In this document: positions 1 to 9,541 of the stretch, piece by piece
Layout of the letters: each line of letters opens with the position of its first letter
Position numbering within the stretch: position 1 is the first letter of the stretch
Source: an uncultured Paraglaciecola sp.
GTDB taxonomy: Bacteria; Pseudomonadota; Gammaproteobacteria; Enterobacterales; Alteromonadaceae
Length of the DNA: 64,000 bases
Assembly: GCA_947498355.1 (NCBI GenBank)
Contig: CANMKA010000016.1
Coordinates: 1-64,000 of the forward strand
Direction of reading: 5' to 3'
Program-made: the position numbers and the translations under genes
The notes under the pieces: model-generated
The model's database searches: none
The model's input: the letters and a program-made list of their open reading frames with translations, nothing else
Told to the model about the DNA's origin: nothing

Positions 1-38
1 GAACATTGAAGGTATCAAAAAATCGATACCCTGTGGCT

Positions 39-73
39 AAAAAGAAAGAAGCCGCTCACCTTAAGTGAACGGC
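39..73 (-). terminator. Rho-independent terminator of the TonB receptor gene
   Basis: Read on the minus strand, a 9-bp stem (51-59 paired with 65-73, one G-T pair) with a 5-base loop is followed by a T-rich tract (positions 50 down to 39). It lies 44 bases past the receptor stop codon and is the natural end of that transcript. Confidence 0.75.
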
Positions 74-117
74 ATTAAGCCGAAGCTGGGTTTCTATATT
101 ACTTGCCAGAAACTAAA

Positions 118-3100
118 TTAGAATCTGTAGTTAACTGCTACCTGATAAACACGACCAGTGTATGTCAAACGGCTAACTGCTTCTGGGTTAGTTCCTTGGA
201 ACTCAGTACCAATTTCGTCAGTCAAGTTAAAGCCACGTAAGAATACCTTAGTTTTCTTATTAAGCTTATAAGAGCCAACAAAATCCAATCTGCCGAATGC
301 ATCACGAGTCCTATTACCTAAGAAAGCATTAGCGCCTATGATATTCACTTGATCACGCCAGTTATAAGCTAAACGTAAACTAACGCCGTCATTTTCCCAA
401 TAACCAATCAAGTTAAAAGATTCAGGTGAAACACGAGAGATAGATACTGCATCGTCTCCACTTTGTCTTAGCTTGGTGTAGTTAAACACACCACCTAAAC
501 CGTTCCACGGGTAAGGTAAAAAGTCGAGATTTTGCTGAATCGCTAACTCAAAACCTTCAACAGACAAATCACCTTGAACGTTAGTAGGCAAATTAACCGT
601 TACTTCTCTAAACGTTTCAATACCTTCATCATCAACAGTCGGGTTAGTCTGTGTACAAGAGGTGAGAGTACCGTCATCAACTCCTCCAGCGACTAAAGGT
701 CCAACTAGTCTATCGACTATTGGAAGCTGACCAGGACTAGGACATACGTTTCTAAGTAAACCAAATAAGTTTGTTAAGTCCTTTTTGAAATAACCTATGG
801 TTATTGCACTACCTTCTCGATTATACCATTCGATAGATACGTCATAGTTTTTAGCTTCGTATGGGCGTAAGGTTGCACCCGGTAGGTCAACTGTTGCAGA
901 TTGAGAACCGCCGCGTATAGTAGCTGTTGGGCGCTGCGACAGTAAGTTAGGCCTAACCATAGACTCATAATACGCACCACGTAAAACCACATCGTCACTT
1001 AATTCAAATGCCACGTTCGCCATGGGTAGCACATGTTCATAATCATCTTCAAATGTAGTAGGAACTGCGACACCTAGTCGATTTTCTAACCTACCGTTTC
1101 GACCACTTGGAACTTCAGTCGTTTGCGTTTCTAATCCATTAAAGGTATTTTCAGTTCGAATATAACGAACACCTAAGTTACCTGTATAGCTTATGTCAGC
1201 AAATTCCCCAGAAAAATCAGTAGTCAAGTAAAGAGCAAACGTGTCTTGCTCTGAAGAGAAGTTAAAGCCTATGTTAGTTGGTAAATCAGTGTTTCTGTCC
1301 GCTGTATCAAAAAATCCAGATCTATTAGTTGTTAAAACATCTAGACGTCTTGCAAATTCGTCGTCTCTAGCAAGAGGAACTCCAGCATTTGTTTCAGGTA
1401 TTCCATCCTGTAAAGCAGCAATAACTCTGTCATTATCAAGTGTTAACCAGCCATTAGTGTTATCGAACGTTCCGGGAAGATTCCCGCCAAAAAAGTCATT
1501 TTGCACTGATGAAAGAACATTCGGTGTCAAGAAATCACCAGAAATATTACCGGTATTAATGCCTCCAGCACCTTGGCGTTGGTCGACACTTCCTAGATCC
1601 TGAGTAGTTACTCTAAATCCAGATTTAACCGAATCAAAACGAATAAAATCACCCAATCCGAAATCAGTGTAACGCTGAGCGTTAAATTCGGCGCTACTGA
1701 ATTCACGTGAGATATCTCTCACTCGGCCGTTAATAGTAAGATTTAGTCTTCTACCTTGGTTTGCATCAGAAATAGAGGTTACGCTACCAGAACTTAAGGT
1801 AGGTACGTTCCAAACTAAATCATCGTAAACATAATCTTGAGCGAATTGCCCTTGAACAACAATATCGTTTATATTTCCGCGACCAGTATCGATAGTGCCA
1901 TCAAATCCAGTTCCGACGGCAGGAACATTTCTTCTTAGACCATTTGCATCTGTGAAATTGGTTTGTCGTCTCCAATCTTCAACATGATTAAAGTTAATAC
2001 CGATATTTTGGAAATCGTTTGATGCTTCTGAATGCGTCACTACGCCATCTAATACCCAATCACCAGCTGCGTAATCGGCATAAACCATGACACCTTTTGA
2101 CTCTTCTTGGAAGGTAGTCTTTCTGTTTTCGTTTTGGCGGTTACCATTTACAAAATCGTATCTACTAGCAGCATATACGGGCGCACCATTTCTATCACGA
2201 TATATAAATGGAGCTGTGTCTAAATCCAGTTCTACTGAGGTACTGAAATAATCGCGATCGCCTCGGTTTCTGTTGAAACCAGGTCCAAAAGAAGTGGTTT
2301 CTTTTGTCCCATCATCTAGGTCACGTTTTGAATACAATAAGTGAGTTCCTACTTTTAGGTCATCAGTGATTCTATATTCGATATTACCTGCGAACGAGAT
2401 ACGGTCACCGTCACTAAACTCACTTACATTTCTACCACGAATAGGCACAGTTAGTGAGGCATCAGCTGGCAAACCGTGAGCGTCTAAGTACTCCGCCAAG
2501 TTTGATACTCTGCCATCAACACGCCCAGCGTTTGGAATATTTGATGCTGGATTTACATCGACATAATCGATAATGTCAAAAGTATCACGTCTAAATGTTT
2601 GTCCTGAAGCCGCTAACTTGATACCCACACCTAACTTGTCTTTTAGTAGATGCTTTACACCAGACAACCTAATATTTGGATCCCATTTTCCCGTTAGCTC
2701 TTCATAGCGACCACCTAAGCTAGCAGTTGCTGTTCCATCTTTTTTGGATAAGGCCTGTTGTAACTTTTTATCAACAATACCTGCCACGCCGCCTGCCTGT
2801 AAGTCGGCTGTAGGGCTTTTAATAACGGTTACACCATCAAAAATACTGGCTTCAAAAGCTGAAAATGGGTTGGGAGAGCCTACAGCGTTAACGTTACTTG
2901 CTGCAGAAGGGGTAGCAAAAGATTGACCGAATGCAGTAGTTTTAACAAATCCACCACCTAAGCCACGCAAACTGATGCTTGATTGACGACCTTCTTCGTC
3001 ACTGTTCAACTGAACACCGGGGATAGCTTGCAACGCTTCACCCAAATCTAGTGCAGGCAGCGCGTCAATATCTGTGGCAGATATCGCATCAACAATTGAA

Positions 3101-3306
3101 GCTGAGCCACGCTTAACATTTAGAGCATTCTCTAACGATGCGCGAACGCCAGATACTTCTATAATTTCTGTAGGTTCATTACTTCTTTCAGAAACTGCTT
3201 TATTTACTTCTTGTGCGATCAATGTTGGTGAGCTAATTGACAACAATAATGCTGCAGTACCGCTCATCAATACTTTTTTGTTGACGTTTGATTTTATATT
3301 TTGCAT
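118..3306 (-). CDS. TonB-dependent outer-membrane receptor, probably for ulvan or rhamnose-rich oligosaccharides
   Basis: This is a 1062-residue outer-membrane active transporter. A signal peptide of about 31 residues ends in SPTLIA-QE. The plug domain (about 50-200) contains the conserved stretch ending DALPALDLGEALQAIPGV followed by SISLRGLGG. The rest is a long beta barrel ending in a terminal phenylalanine (VAVNYRF), as outer-membrane proteins do. The length fits the large TonB receptors common in Alteromonadales that import oligosaccharides, rather than siderophore receptors. ATG at 3306 has a GAGAATGAG sequence before it. It is divergent from a GH105 gene, so the substrate is inferred from context. 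No SusD-like partner is present, as expected in Proteobacteria. Confidence 0.93.
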   Translation of the reverse strand: MQNIKSNVNKKVLMSGTAALLLSISSPTLIAQEVNKAVSERSNEPTEIIEVSGVRASLENALNVKRGSASIVDAISATDIDALPALDLGEALQAIPGVQLNSDEEGRQSSISLRGLGGGFVKTTAFGQSFATPSAASNVNAVGSPNPFSAFEASIFDGVTVIKSPTADLQAGGVAGIVDKKLQQALSKKDGTATASLGGRYEELTGKWDPNIRLSGVKHLLKDKLGVGIKLAASGQTFRRDTFDIIDYVDVNPASNIPNAGRVDGRVSNLAEYLDAHGLPADASLTVPIRGRNVSEFSDGDRISFAGNIEYRITDDLKVGTHLLYSKRDLDDGTKETTSFGPGFNRNRGDRDYFSTSVELDLDTAPFIYRDRNGAPVYAASRYDFVNGNRQNENRKTTFQEESKGVMVYADYAAGDWVLDGVVTHSEASNDFQNIGINFNHVEDWRRQTNFTDANGLRRNVPAVGTGFDGTIDTGRGNINDIVVQGQFAQDYVYDDLVWNVPTLSSGSVTSISDANQGRRLNLTINGRVRDISREFSSAEFNAQRYTDFGLGDFIRFDSVKSGFRVTTQDLGSVDQRQGAGGINTGNISGDFLTPNVLSSVQNDFFGGNLPGTFDNTNGWLTLDNDRVIAALQDGIPETNAGVPLARDDEFARRLDVLTTNRSGFFDTADRNTDLPTNIGFNFSSEQDTFALYLTTDFSGEFADISYTGNLGVRYIRTENTFNGLETQTTEVPSGRNGRLENRLGVAVPTTFEDDYEHVLPMANVAFELSDDVVLRGAYYESMVRPNLLSQRPTATIRGGSQSATVDLPGATLRPYEAKNYDVSIEWYNREGSAITIGYFKKDLTNLFGLLRNVCPSPGQLPIVDRLVGPLVAGGVDDGTLTSCTQTNPTVDDEGIETFREVTVNLPTNVQGDLSVEGFELAIQQNLDFLPYPWNGLGGVFNYTKLRQSGDDAVSISRVSPESFNLIGYWENDGVSLRLAYNWRDQVNIIGANAFLGNRTRDAFGRLDFVGSYKLNKKTKVFLRGFNLTDEIGTEFQGTNPEAVSRLTYTGRVYQVAVNYRF

Positions 3307-3607
3307 AAACTCATTCTCTTAAGTGTGTTTACAAATTTATAGTTATTTGCATTTTTAATTCCTAGTTATGCACAGGTTGCATGTTAAGGAATTGTAAACT
3401 CATGTTACCATCATAAAAAATCATAACAAGTCAAATTTCATCATTAGTGACAATTTACTTAACTTTTGATCAACTTTTTTAACCAATCATAACGATGTCG
3501 TTATATTTAGCACAGTTTTTGAGAATCTGTAGTGACTGAATTGTAATTAGTTTGTTTTTAATGCAACATCTTGACGCACTTTTTCTTTGAACAATTTGAG
3601 CCTTTTT
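3307..3607. promoter_or_regulatory. Divergent intergenic region between receptor and GH105 lipoprotein genes
   Basis: About 300 AT-rich bases separate two divergent genes and must carry both promoters. The word aatcataac occurs twice on the plus strand (near 3418 and 3485), which could be a regulator site. I cannot place -35/-10 elements with confidence, and no coding signal was seen. Confidence 0.5.
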
Positions 3608-4873
3608 ATGAAAAACAGCAAATTTTCTTGTAATTTAGTTCTTCGAAATAAGCTTAAACGTACTAGTTTAATAGCGTTAGCTGTAATGGCTTTAACTAGC
3701 TGTAATTCGACCTCTAGCGGTCTGAATTTAGACACTCAATCTGCGGCCTCAATCTCGTCAACGACAATCGAACAAGCCAGTTTGCCTCCAAGTCAAACCG
3801 TTTTATCCCAAATGGAAAAGGTGGCAAACTGGCAATTGCCTCGTATTGAAGACCTGCGCTACATTAAATTTAAACGCGGAGAATCATTAGAAGTGAAACG
3901 CTGGGTACAAGGCGCTTTTTATACTGGCTTAATTCGAGTAGCCCAGCGCTCAGAAAACCCAGTTTATACGCAATGGATCTCGTATAAAGGAAAGGAGTGG
4001 GATTGGCAACTGGGAAAAATCCCTTATTTTGGCGACGACCAGCTCATTGCGCAAACCTATATTTGGTATTACTTAAACCATGACGATAACCCTGCCTACC
4101 TCGCCCCAACTATTACAGCCTTTGAACAAATATTGGCAAACTACTCACCTACTTCATTAGAATTTACGCCTGAACGTGATGAGAATGGCTTACATAAATG
4201 CCAAACCCGTTGGTGTTGGGCTGATGCGTTATTTATGGCCCCTGCAACTTGGTTTGGGTTAACTCGAGCAACGGGTGACCCTAAATATGCTGACTTTGCT
4301 CACCAAGAAGTTAAAGCTACAGTCGATTACTTATTCGACCCAAAATATGACCTGCTATACCGAGACAGTCGATTTATTACCGAAAAGGGAGAATTCGGTG
4401 AGCAGTTATTTTGGGCACGTGGCAGTGGCTGGGTATTTGCTGGACTTGCGAACATCATGGAATATATTGAGCAAGACGATCCAAGACGCACTTTTTACGA
4501 AAGCTTATTTTTGAAAATGGCAGCAAAACTTAAGTCGTTGCAGAAACAAGATGGCACTTGGGCTATGTCTTTACTAGCAGGTGAAAAAATACCTCAACCT
4601 GAAACCAGTGGCACAGCCTTTTTTACCTATGGGTTAGCGTGGGGCATCAAAAACGGTTTACTCAATGCCAAAGAGTATGAGCCAAGTGTGGCAAAAGGTT
4701 GGGAAGCGCTTAATCAGGCCGTGCATCCAGATGGAAAATTAGGCTGGGTGCAAGGGATCGGTGCAGCGCCCGGCAGCGTAAGTTATAACGATTCTCAGAT
4801 TTACGGTGTTGGCGGATATTTGCTGGCTGGGTCTGCAATTTTCGATATAATGCAGCAGCGAGAGTCCCAATAA
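3608..4873 (+). CDS. GH105 unsaturated rhamnogalacturonyl/glucuronyl hydrolase, lipoprotein
   Basis: GH105 (YteR-like) enzymes hydrolyse the 4,5-unsaturated uronic acid that a polysaccharide lyase leaves at the non-reducing end of its products. In ulvan this is an unsaturated glucuronyl-rhamnose unit. The protein has a lipobox (LTSC, Cys32) and an alpha/alpha-barrel with the family motif RWCWADALFMAP, whose Asp206 matches the catalytic acid of YteR. A later motif is WARGSGWVFAG. I start at ATG 3608 (421 residues) because the upstream alternative at 3587 is a TTG without a ribosome site. It is the most divergent of the three GH105 proteins here. It heads a plus-strand run with DUF4861 and rhaM, though a terminator follows directly. 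Confidence 0.9.
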   Translation: MKNSKFSCNLVLRNKLKRTSLIALAVMALTSCNSTSSGLNLDTQSAASISSTTIEQASLPPSQTVLSQMEKVANWQLPRIEDLRYIKFKRGESLEVKRWVQGAFYTGLIRVAQRSENPVYTQWISYKGKEWDWQLGKIPYFGDDQLIAQTYIWYYLNHDDNPAYLAPTITAFEQILANYSPTSLEFTPERDENGLHKCQTRWCWADALFMAPATWFGLTRATGDPKYADFAHQEVKATVDYLFDPKYDLLYRDSRFITEKGEFGEQLFWARGSGWVFAGLANIMEYIEQDDPRRTFYESLFLKMAAKLKSLQKQDGTWAMSLLAGEKIPQPETSGTAFFTYGLAWGIKNGLLNAKEYEPSVAKGWEALNQAVHPDGKLGWVQGIGAAPGSVSYNDSQIYGVGGYLLAGSAIFDIMQQRESQ

Positions 4874-4891
4874 GTCTTAATTTTATGAAAT

Positions 4892-4916
4892 AGCCCGAGT
4901 TGTCGGGCTTTTTTTT
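4892..4916 (+). terminator. Rho-independent terminator after GH105
   Basis: A 7-bp perfect stem (AGCCCGA/TCGGGCT) with a 4-base loop is followed by eight T residues, starting 19 bases after the GH105 stop codon. Confidence 0.85.
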
Positions 4917-4948
4917 GAACATTAGCTCTACAATTTTAGGAGTACATT

Positions 4949-5866
4949 ATGAAAGTATCCAAACGTTTTCCATTGACAGCCCTAACGGCCTCTTTATTTT
5001 TAGGCCTGGGCCTATCAGCATGCTCAAGTCAGCAAGCCAGCCAAACTGACGTTACATCAGACGCTAGCTCACAACAACCTAAAGTCATGGCATACGCTAG
5101 GTTTGTGCCCGAAAGACGTGACGATTTTGCTTGGGAAAACGATAAAGTTGCGTTTCGAGTATATGGGCCAGCCGCACCACTAAAGGGACACTCAAGTGGT
5201 GTAGATGCTTGGCTTAAGAAAGTTGATTACTCCATCATAGACAAATGGTACAAAGCCCATACCGAAGGCGTGTCTTACCATGTAGATCATGGTGAAGGCT
5301 ACGACCCATACCATACAGGTATTAGCCGAGGTGTGGGTGCCACAGCAATCTGGTTAGACGGCAAACCTTATACTGCTCATAGTTTTAAACGTTATGATGT
5401 TGAGCAAAGCGGCGGCGACTTAGCCCAATTTGAATTAGAATACGAATGGTACACTCCCCTAGGTATAGTCAAAGAGCTTAAAACGATTTCTTTGCCTCTC
5501 GGTACTCAATTGTTCCAAGTTAACTCTATCTTCAGCTTAGACGGTAAGCCGGCCAAATTACCCATCGCCATAGGGGTTGCGACCCATGATGAAAAAGCGA
5601 AGGTGTTTTATAACAAAAACGAAGGCCGCATTGCTGCATGGGAAACCATAGACAACTTAGGTGTGGGTACCGGTGCTTTACTTGATCCAAGCAAAGTTGA
5701 AGGGATAAAGCATATTCCAAGTGATGTAAAAGACGAAAGCCACATTTGGATGTTTACGTCTACCAGTGAGCAAGGCGAATTGTCTTATCAAGCTGGCTTC
5801 GCTTGGCAAGGCGCGGGTGAGATCACCACCAAAGATCAGTGGTTAAACTATCTAGATAAGCAATAG
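4949..5866 (+). CDS. DUF4861 family lipoprotein
   Basis: This 305-residue protein has a lipoprotein signal (lipobox LSAC, Cys25) and resembles the DUF4861 family. That family is common in rhamnose- and uronate-related polysaccharide loci but has no reaction I can name. Visible features are an aromatic, His-rich central part (VSYHVDHGEGYDPYHTG) and a beta-rich C-terminal half, suggesting a beta-sandwich carbohydrate-active or mutarotase-like fold. ATG at 4949 follows an AGGAG site with good spacing. It lies between GH105 and rhaM, so a role in processing the uronate/rhamnose product is plausible but inferred. Confidence 0.75.
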   Translation: MKVSKRFPLTALTASLFLGLGLSACSSQQASQTDVTSDASSQQPKVMAYARFVPERRDDFAWENDKVAFRVYGPAAPLKGHSSGVDAWLKKVDYSIIDKWYKAHTEGVSYHVDHGEGYDPYHTGISRGVGATAIWLDGKPYTAHSFKRYDVEQSGGDLAQFELEYEWYTPLGIVKELKTISLPLGTQLFQVNSIFSLDGKPAKLPIAIGVATHDEKAKVFYNKNEGRIAAWETIDNLGVGTGALLDPSKVEGIKHIPSDVKDESHIWMFTSTSEQGELSYQAGFAWQGAGEITTKDQWLNYLDKQ

Positions 5867-5885
5867 CATACAATACAAAGCTCAA

Positions 5886-5904
5886 CGCCCACGGTAAGTG
5901 GGCG
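5886..5904 (+). other. Intergenic hairpin between DUF4861 gene and rhaM
   Basis: A perfect 7-bp stem (CGCCCAC/GTGGGCG) with a 5-base loop lies 19 bases after the DUF4861 stop. It has no T-tract, so it is not a typical terminator. It could act as an mRNA stabiliser or processing site. Confidence 0.4.
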
Positions 5905-5958
5905 ACAGTGCGAACCAAGAGTACTAATTATTTTAAATAAACTATTCAAGAGACACAT

Positions 5959-6273
5959 ATGGAAAAAATAGCGTTTGTCATGACCCTTATCCCAGGCAAT
6001 GAAGCCGAATACGAAAAACGCCATGACGAAATCTGGCCAGAGCTAGTCACTGCCCTCAAAGAAGCCGGCGTGTCTGATTACTCTATTTTTTTAGAAAAAG
6101 AGTCCAGTAAATTATTTGCTGTATTAAAACGTGAAGACAATCACAAGATGGACCAGCTTCCTCTAGAACCAATTGTGAAGAAATGGTGGGCGTTTATGGG
6201 CGATATAATGGAAACCAACCCAGATAACTCACCCATAGTTAACGATATAAAACAGGTTTTCCATCTAGACTAG
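5959..6273 (+). CDS. rhaM: L-rhamnose mutarotase
   Basis: RhaM interconverts the alpha and beta anomers of L-rhamnose in the cytoplasm. The 104-residue length equals the family norm. Recognisable parts are the start [28 protein letters not shown] in pieces (the His in [10 protein letters not shown] is the conserved catalytic His), the SIFL strand, and the tail [18 protein letters not shown], which carries the conserved WW pair. It has no signal peptide. Its presence argues that rhamnose is a main product of this locus. The rest of the rhamnose pathway (rhaA, rhaB, rhaD or the oxidative route) is not in the window. Confidence 0.95.
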   Translation: MEKIAFVMTLIPGNEAEYEKRHDEIWPELVTALKEAGVSDYSIFLEKESSKLFAVLKREDNHKMDQLPLEPIVKKWWAFMGDIMETNPDNSPIVNDIKQVFHLD

Positions 6274-6310
6274 CACTGGTATCGCACTTATAGCGATTGA
6301 GCGTTAAATT

Positions 6311-6341
6311 AAAAGGCCCAAGTGAGAATTTGGGCCTTTTT
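6311..6341. terminator. Bidirectional terminator between rhaM and acyltransferase gene
   Basis: An 11-bp perfect stem (AAAAGGCCCAA/TTGGGCCTTTT) with an 8-base loop has an A-run on one side and a T-run on the other. It can serve rhaM on the plus strand and the convergent acyltransferase gene on the minus strand. Confidence 0.85.
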
Positions 6342-6388
6342 CGTTTATTGCTAATCCAAGCTTAAACCTTGACACACTAAACGTGCTT

Positions 6389-7486
6389 TTAGCTATTTTT
6401 AACACTTTTATAGCTCGAACTCATAAAAGGCCGCTCAACTAATAAGTAAAATGGGTAACACAATAATAGCGTTAATAATATCGTTAGCAGGACGAAGGCT
6501 AAACTTGACTCATTTACGATTTGTCTTACAAACAGCGCAGAAAGAAATTGCAGTTTACCGTGCAACAAATAAACAGAATAAGACATAGCCCCCAGCGCAA
6601 CAAAGGCACCCAATAAAAACTTAGCCGCTTTGCCCCCAAAGTGCTCCAATTTAACTAATACGTTTTCTATCGGTGAAATCATCCAAAGCAAGCTTGCAAA
6701 CAGCAAAGCAAACCAAAGATATTCAGACGGATCATTTGTCAAAAGCCAAATACACAAGATACAAGTGAGGCTTAAAACACCCCAGCCTATTCTAGCTTTG
6801 TTAACTGCTATCTCCCCTTGTATCCACCGCGCTTTAAATACATAAGCCAAAGCAATCCCAATACAAAACGACGGCCAATAATGAATAAATAAGCCGTAAT
6901 TGACACCTAAGGGGTTCAACATATTGATAAACGATAAAACCGACATTAGAACAATGAAGTGCCGATAATAACGTCTAAAATAGAGGCCAAGACACACAAT
7001 TAGATAAAACTGAAATTCTATTGCAATAGTCCAATACACAGCGTTTATTTGACTGAACTCAGCGGGTAAATAGGCAGTATTGGCAAAAAACACTTTTGTT
7101 AACATTAAAAAGTGCGCCCATTCACTTAGGCTATACTCATATATAAGATTGACAGGCTCTTGATAACGCCCGCTCTTCAGCATACTAAGCACTTCCACTG
7201 TATACGGCAGTAAAATTACCAATAATACCGAAGCCCAAAATACCGGATAGATCCTCAAAAACCGCTTCTTCAGGAAAAATAGCGGGGATTGCTGCTTCTT
7301 TAACGTCGATTCAGCAGAATAAGTAATGACGAACCCAGATATAACGAAAAACATTGGCACGCCCAAGTTTCCGTATTGAGCAATACTGTATAAAAATAAA
7401 GAGGTATCACGCAGATTATCTTGAACATGGTATAGAAACACCCAAAGCGCCGCTAACCCTCTCGCAATTTCTAATAAAACAACCAA
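6389..7486 (-). CDS. Acyltransferase 3 family membrane protein (OafA/YrhL-like)
   Basis: This 365-residue inner-membrane protein has about ten hydrophobic helices and begins with the family signature EIARGLAALWVFLYH. Arg9 and His20 are the conserved pair needed for O-acyl transfer, and the motif FFVISGFVI follows. Such enzymes usually acetylate surface or exported glycans. The only sensible start is a TTG directly after the stop of the upstream gene (TAATTG), with AAGGA before it, so translation should be coupled. It is the third gene of an operon with GH78 and a heparinase-like protein. An acyltransferase in a degradative operon is odd. A role in modifying a surface glycan or an oligosaccharide intermediate is inference. 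Confidence 0.85.
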   Translation of the reverse strand: MVVLLEIARGLAALWVFLYHVQDNLRDTSLFLYSIAQYGNLGVPMFFVISGFVITYSAESTLKKQQSPLFFLKKRFLRIYPVFWASVLLVILLPYTVEVLSMLKSGRYQEPVNLIYEYSLSEWAHFLMLTKVFFANTAYLPAEFSQINAVYWTIAIEFQFYLIVCLGLYFRRYYRHFIVLMSVLSFINMLNPLGVNYGLFIHYWPSFCIGIALAYVFKARWIQGEIAVNKARIGWGVLSLTCILCIWLLTNDPSEYLWFALLFASLLWMISPIENVLVKLEHFGGKAAKFLLGAFVALGAMSYSVYLLHGKLQFLSALFVRQIVNESSLAFVLLTILLTLLLCYPFYLLVERPFMSSSYKSVKNS

Positions 7487-9532
7487 TTAGAATGCATTCC
7501 TTTTTAGCAACACGTCGGACTGATTCAAATACACCGTATCTGTGTGAGTGGAAAATTTTAGGGTTAATACATAAGTATCAGTAGGTTTATCAAAATACAC
7601 AGAGACAGGTGGAATATCTTGTTGGTTTTTAAATGGTATCAAAATACTTAGAAATTTTGGGTTCACTGCATCCACTGTGGCACTTAGTCGACGTAAATAG
7701 TTTTTGTATTGATAGGTTCTTCCTCGATTGACAAAACTAGCACTTTGCATATCGTCTTCGACTACTTGTACTTGTTTCCCTTCGCTAAATACCATTAAAC
7801 GCGCTGAAGCCTTGCCTCGTTCGCCTTGAATAATGGCGGCTTTACCATCAGCTAAGATAGTATTATTGGGATAGGTAATATAACGGCTTACCATTTCTCC
7901 CGCTCTATCGTCTTCTACCTGCGCATCATCTCGAAAGACTAAATATGGCACAGGGCCACGCACAAAATAGGTTTTGCGGTCGGCGTAACCCACCACTACC
8001 TTATCAAAATCGTACGCTTCCTCAGCCTGCCCTTGCACCAAAGCGCCAAACTCATCTTCACGGTATTTTGCGATATAGCCATCACCACTTTTAATTTGCT
8101 CAGCACCGCGTATACGCAATGTTGTATGAGCCTCACTGCGCTCAGGCTCATACTGAGGATCAATTAAAAAGCCTTCGCCGTAAGCGAAAAAAGTGACAGA
8201 GTTTTCATCTTGTTGATCATGCCCTCGGTGAAAATCATAGCCTGAAGTCATAGATACATGAGCAGCGTCCTTCCCTTCCCAGCTACTGCGTAAAAACACT
8301 CGGCCACTTTCAAAATGGTGGCCTAGCTTATATTTCACGTCTTTTGGATGAATCGGCGCAACTGGCTTATCGCCCCACATAAACAAAAACGGCGTAGTAA
8401 AGGTGGTTGTTGCACTGCCCGCCAGTTTGTCGGTTTGACCCGATTTGTAAATAGACTCTAGCCAAGCCCACAATTGATGGGGCTGATTATAAGTTAACGC
8501 ACCAACCATGCCTGCAACGTCAGTGGGAACGGTTTCTACATTGTCGTTTAGGGCTAACATACGCCCTTCGACAGGCAGTACCTTCCATAAGACTTGGTCT
8601 GCGGCCAACGCTACATTGGGGTGTTTAGCCAGAAGGTCGGGCCCATTTGAGCGCTTCAATGCCCAAGCAAAGACAGAGCTTCCGCCTAATCCATACGCAA
8701 AATAGTGATGCCCTTCGGTACCATACCCGTCACTATCGATAAAGGTGTCTAGGTAACCATCAACTCGGCCGATGGCACGTTGCATCCATTCGTTTTTTTC
8801 AGGAATATCACGTTCCCATAAGGCTAATGCCGCCAATCCCAACGCACCATAATGCACAGTACTGTGATTACACGAAAGTACTCCCCGAGCGTCCATTCCC
8901 CACGTTGACTTTTTGTGGGTCAGTTGGTGAGCAAATTTTTCAATCTCATCCAAAACTAGCTTACGTTCTTCTTCAGACAAGAGCGGATAAACTAAATCAT
9001 ATCCAAGCACCATACCTTGGGTGGCATCGCCTACTTGCAAATGACTGCGCCAGTGTTTGCGATTATCGGGCTCTGTTTGCTTAACAACGGCTAATAGTAG
9101 TTCTTTAGCCTTATTGAGATATTGAGGCTCCTCAAATAAGTATCCAGCAAACGCTAGGGTACCCACAAAATTCTGAAGCGCCCTGCCCGCTGTACCAATT
9201 CCGTTGTACTCAGTGACCAATGGGTAAGGCGAAGCAGATAGCCGCATATAGCTATCTGCTTTCTTTCTTAACTCAGTTCTAACGTCTTGCATCCAAGGTA
9301 AGGCCAGACTGCGCTTGCGTATGGCGGGTAGTTCTGACTCAGAAAAGAACAAAGATGGATGGGTTTTAGTCGTGCTAATTTGCGAGATCTTTACATCCTT
9401 GTATGGCACATACAATTGACTAATGGGCGACAAGTCGGGCATGGCATGTCCGACAAAAGCGTATCCTGCACTCGCCGCAAATAAAGCTAAACCCATTGTT
9501 CTTTTACTTACCTTAAACACATTTTTAGTCAT
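7487..9532 (-). CDS. Heparinase II/III-like polysaccharide lyase
   Basis: This 681-residue secreted protein has a basic N-terminus and a hydrophobic stretch ending GYAFVGHA, read as a Sec signal. An alpha/alpha toroid (about 60-370) is followed by a beta-sandwich heparinase II/III-type domain (about 400-680). Candidate lyase residues are in CNHSTVHYGALG and in GYDFHRGHDQQDENSVTFFAYGEGFLIDPQY. The latter matches the His-rich start of the heparinase II/III domain, which binds metal and carries catalytic groups. The lyase family cannot be fixed by eye. Uronate-specific lyases of this superfamily act on alginate, glycosaminoglycans and, in some families, ulvan. It lies 9 bases after the GH78 gene in one operon. 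Confidence 0.82.
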   Translation of the reverse strand: MTKNVFKVSKRTMGLALFAASAGYAFVGHAMPDLSPISQLYVPYKDVKISQISTTKTHPSLFFSESELPAIRKRSLALPWMQDVRTELRKKADSYMRLSASPYPLVTEYNGIGTAGRALQNFVGTLAFAGYLFEEPQYLNKAKELLLAVVKQTEPDNRKHWRSHLQVGDATQGMVLGYDLVYPLLSEEERKLVLDEIEKFAHQLTHKKSTWGMDARGVLSCNHSTVHYGALGLAALALWERDIPEKNEWMQRAIGRVDGYLDTFIDSDGYGTEGHHYFAYGLGGSSVFAWALKRSNGPDLLAKHPNVALAADQVLWKVLPVEGRMLALNDNVETVPTDVAGMVGALTYNQPHQLWAWLESIYKSGQTDKLAGSATTTFTTPFLFMWGDKPVAPIHPKDVKYKLGHHFESGRVFLRSSWEGKDAAHVSMTSGYDFHRGHDQQDENSVTFFAYGEGFLIDPQYEPERSEAHTTLRIRGAEQIKSGDGYIAKYREDEFGALVQGQAEEAYDFDKVVVGYADRKTYFVRGPVPYLVFRDDAQVEDDRAGEMVSRYITYPNNTILADGKAAIIQGERGKASARLMVFSEGKQVQVVEDDMQSASFVNRGRTYQYKNYLRRLSATVDAVNPKFLSILIPFKNQQDIPPVSVYFDKPTDTYVLTLKFSTHTDTVYLNQSDVLLKRNAF

Positions 9533-9541
9533 GATAACGTC

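Noticed and set aside
11..30. Inverted repeat GGTATC...GATACC as a terminator
   Set aside because: Six-base stem without a T-tract and beyond a better terminator at 39-73.
3587..3607. TTG start at 3587 for the first GH105 protein
   Set aside because: No ribosome site and an awkward N-terminus; ATG 3608 gives a normal lipoprotein signal.
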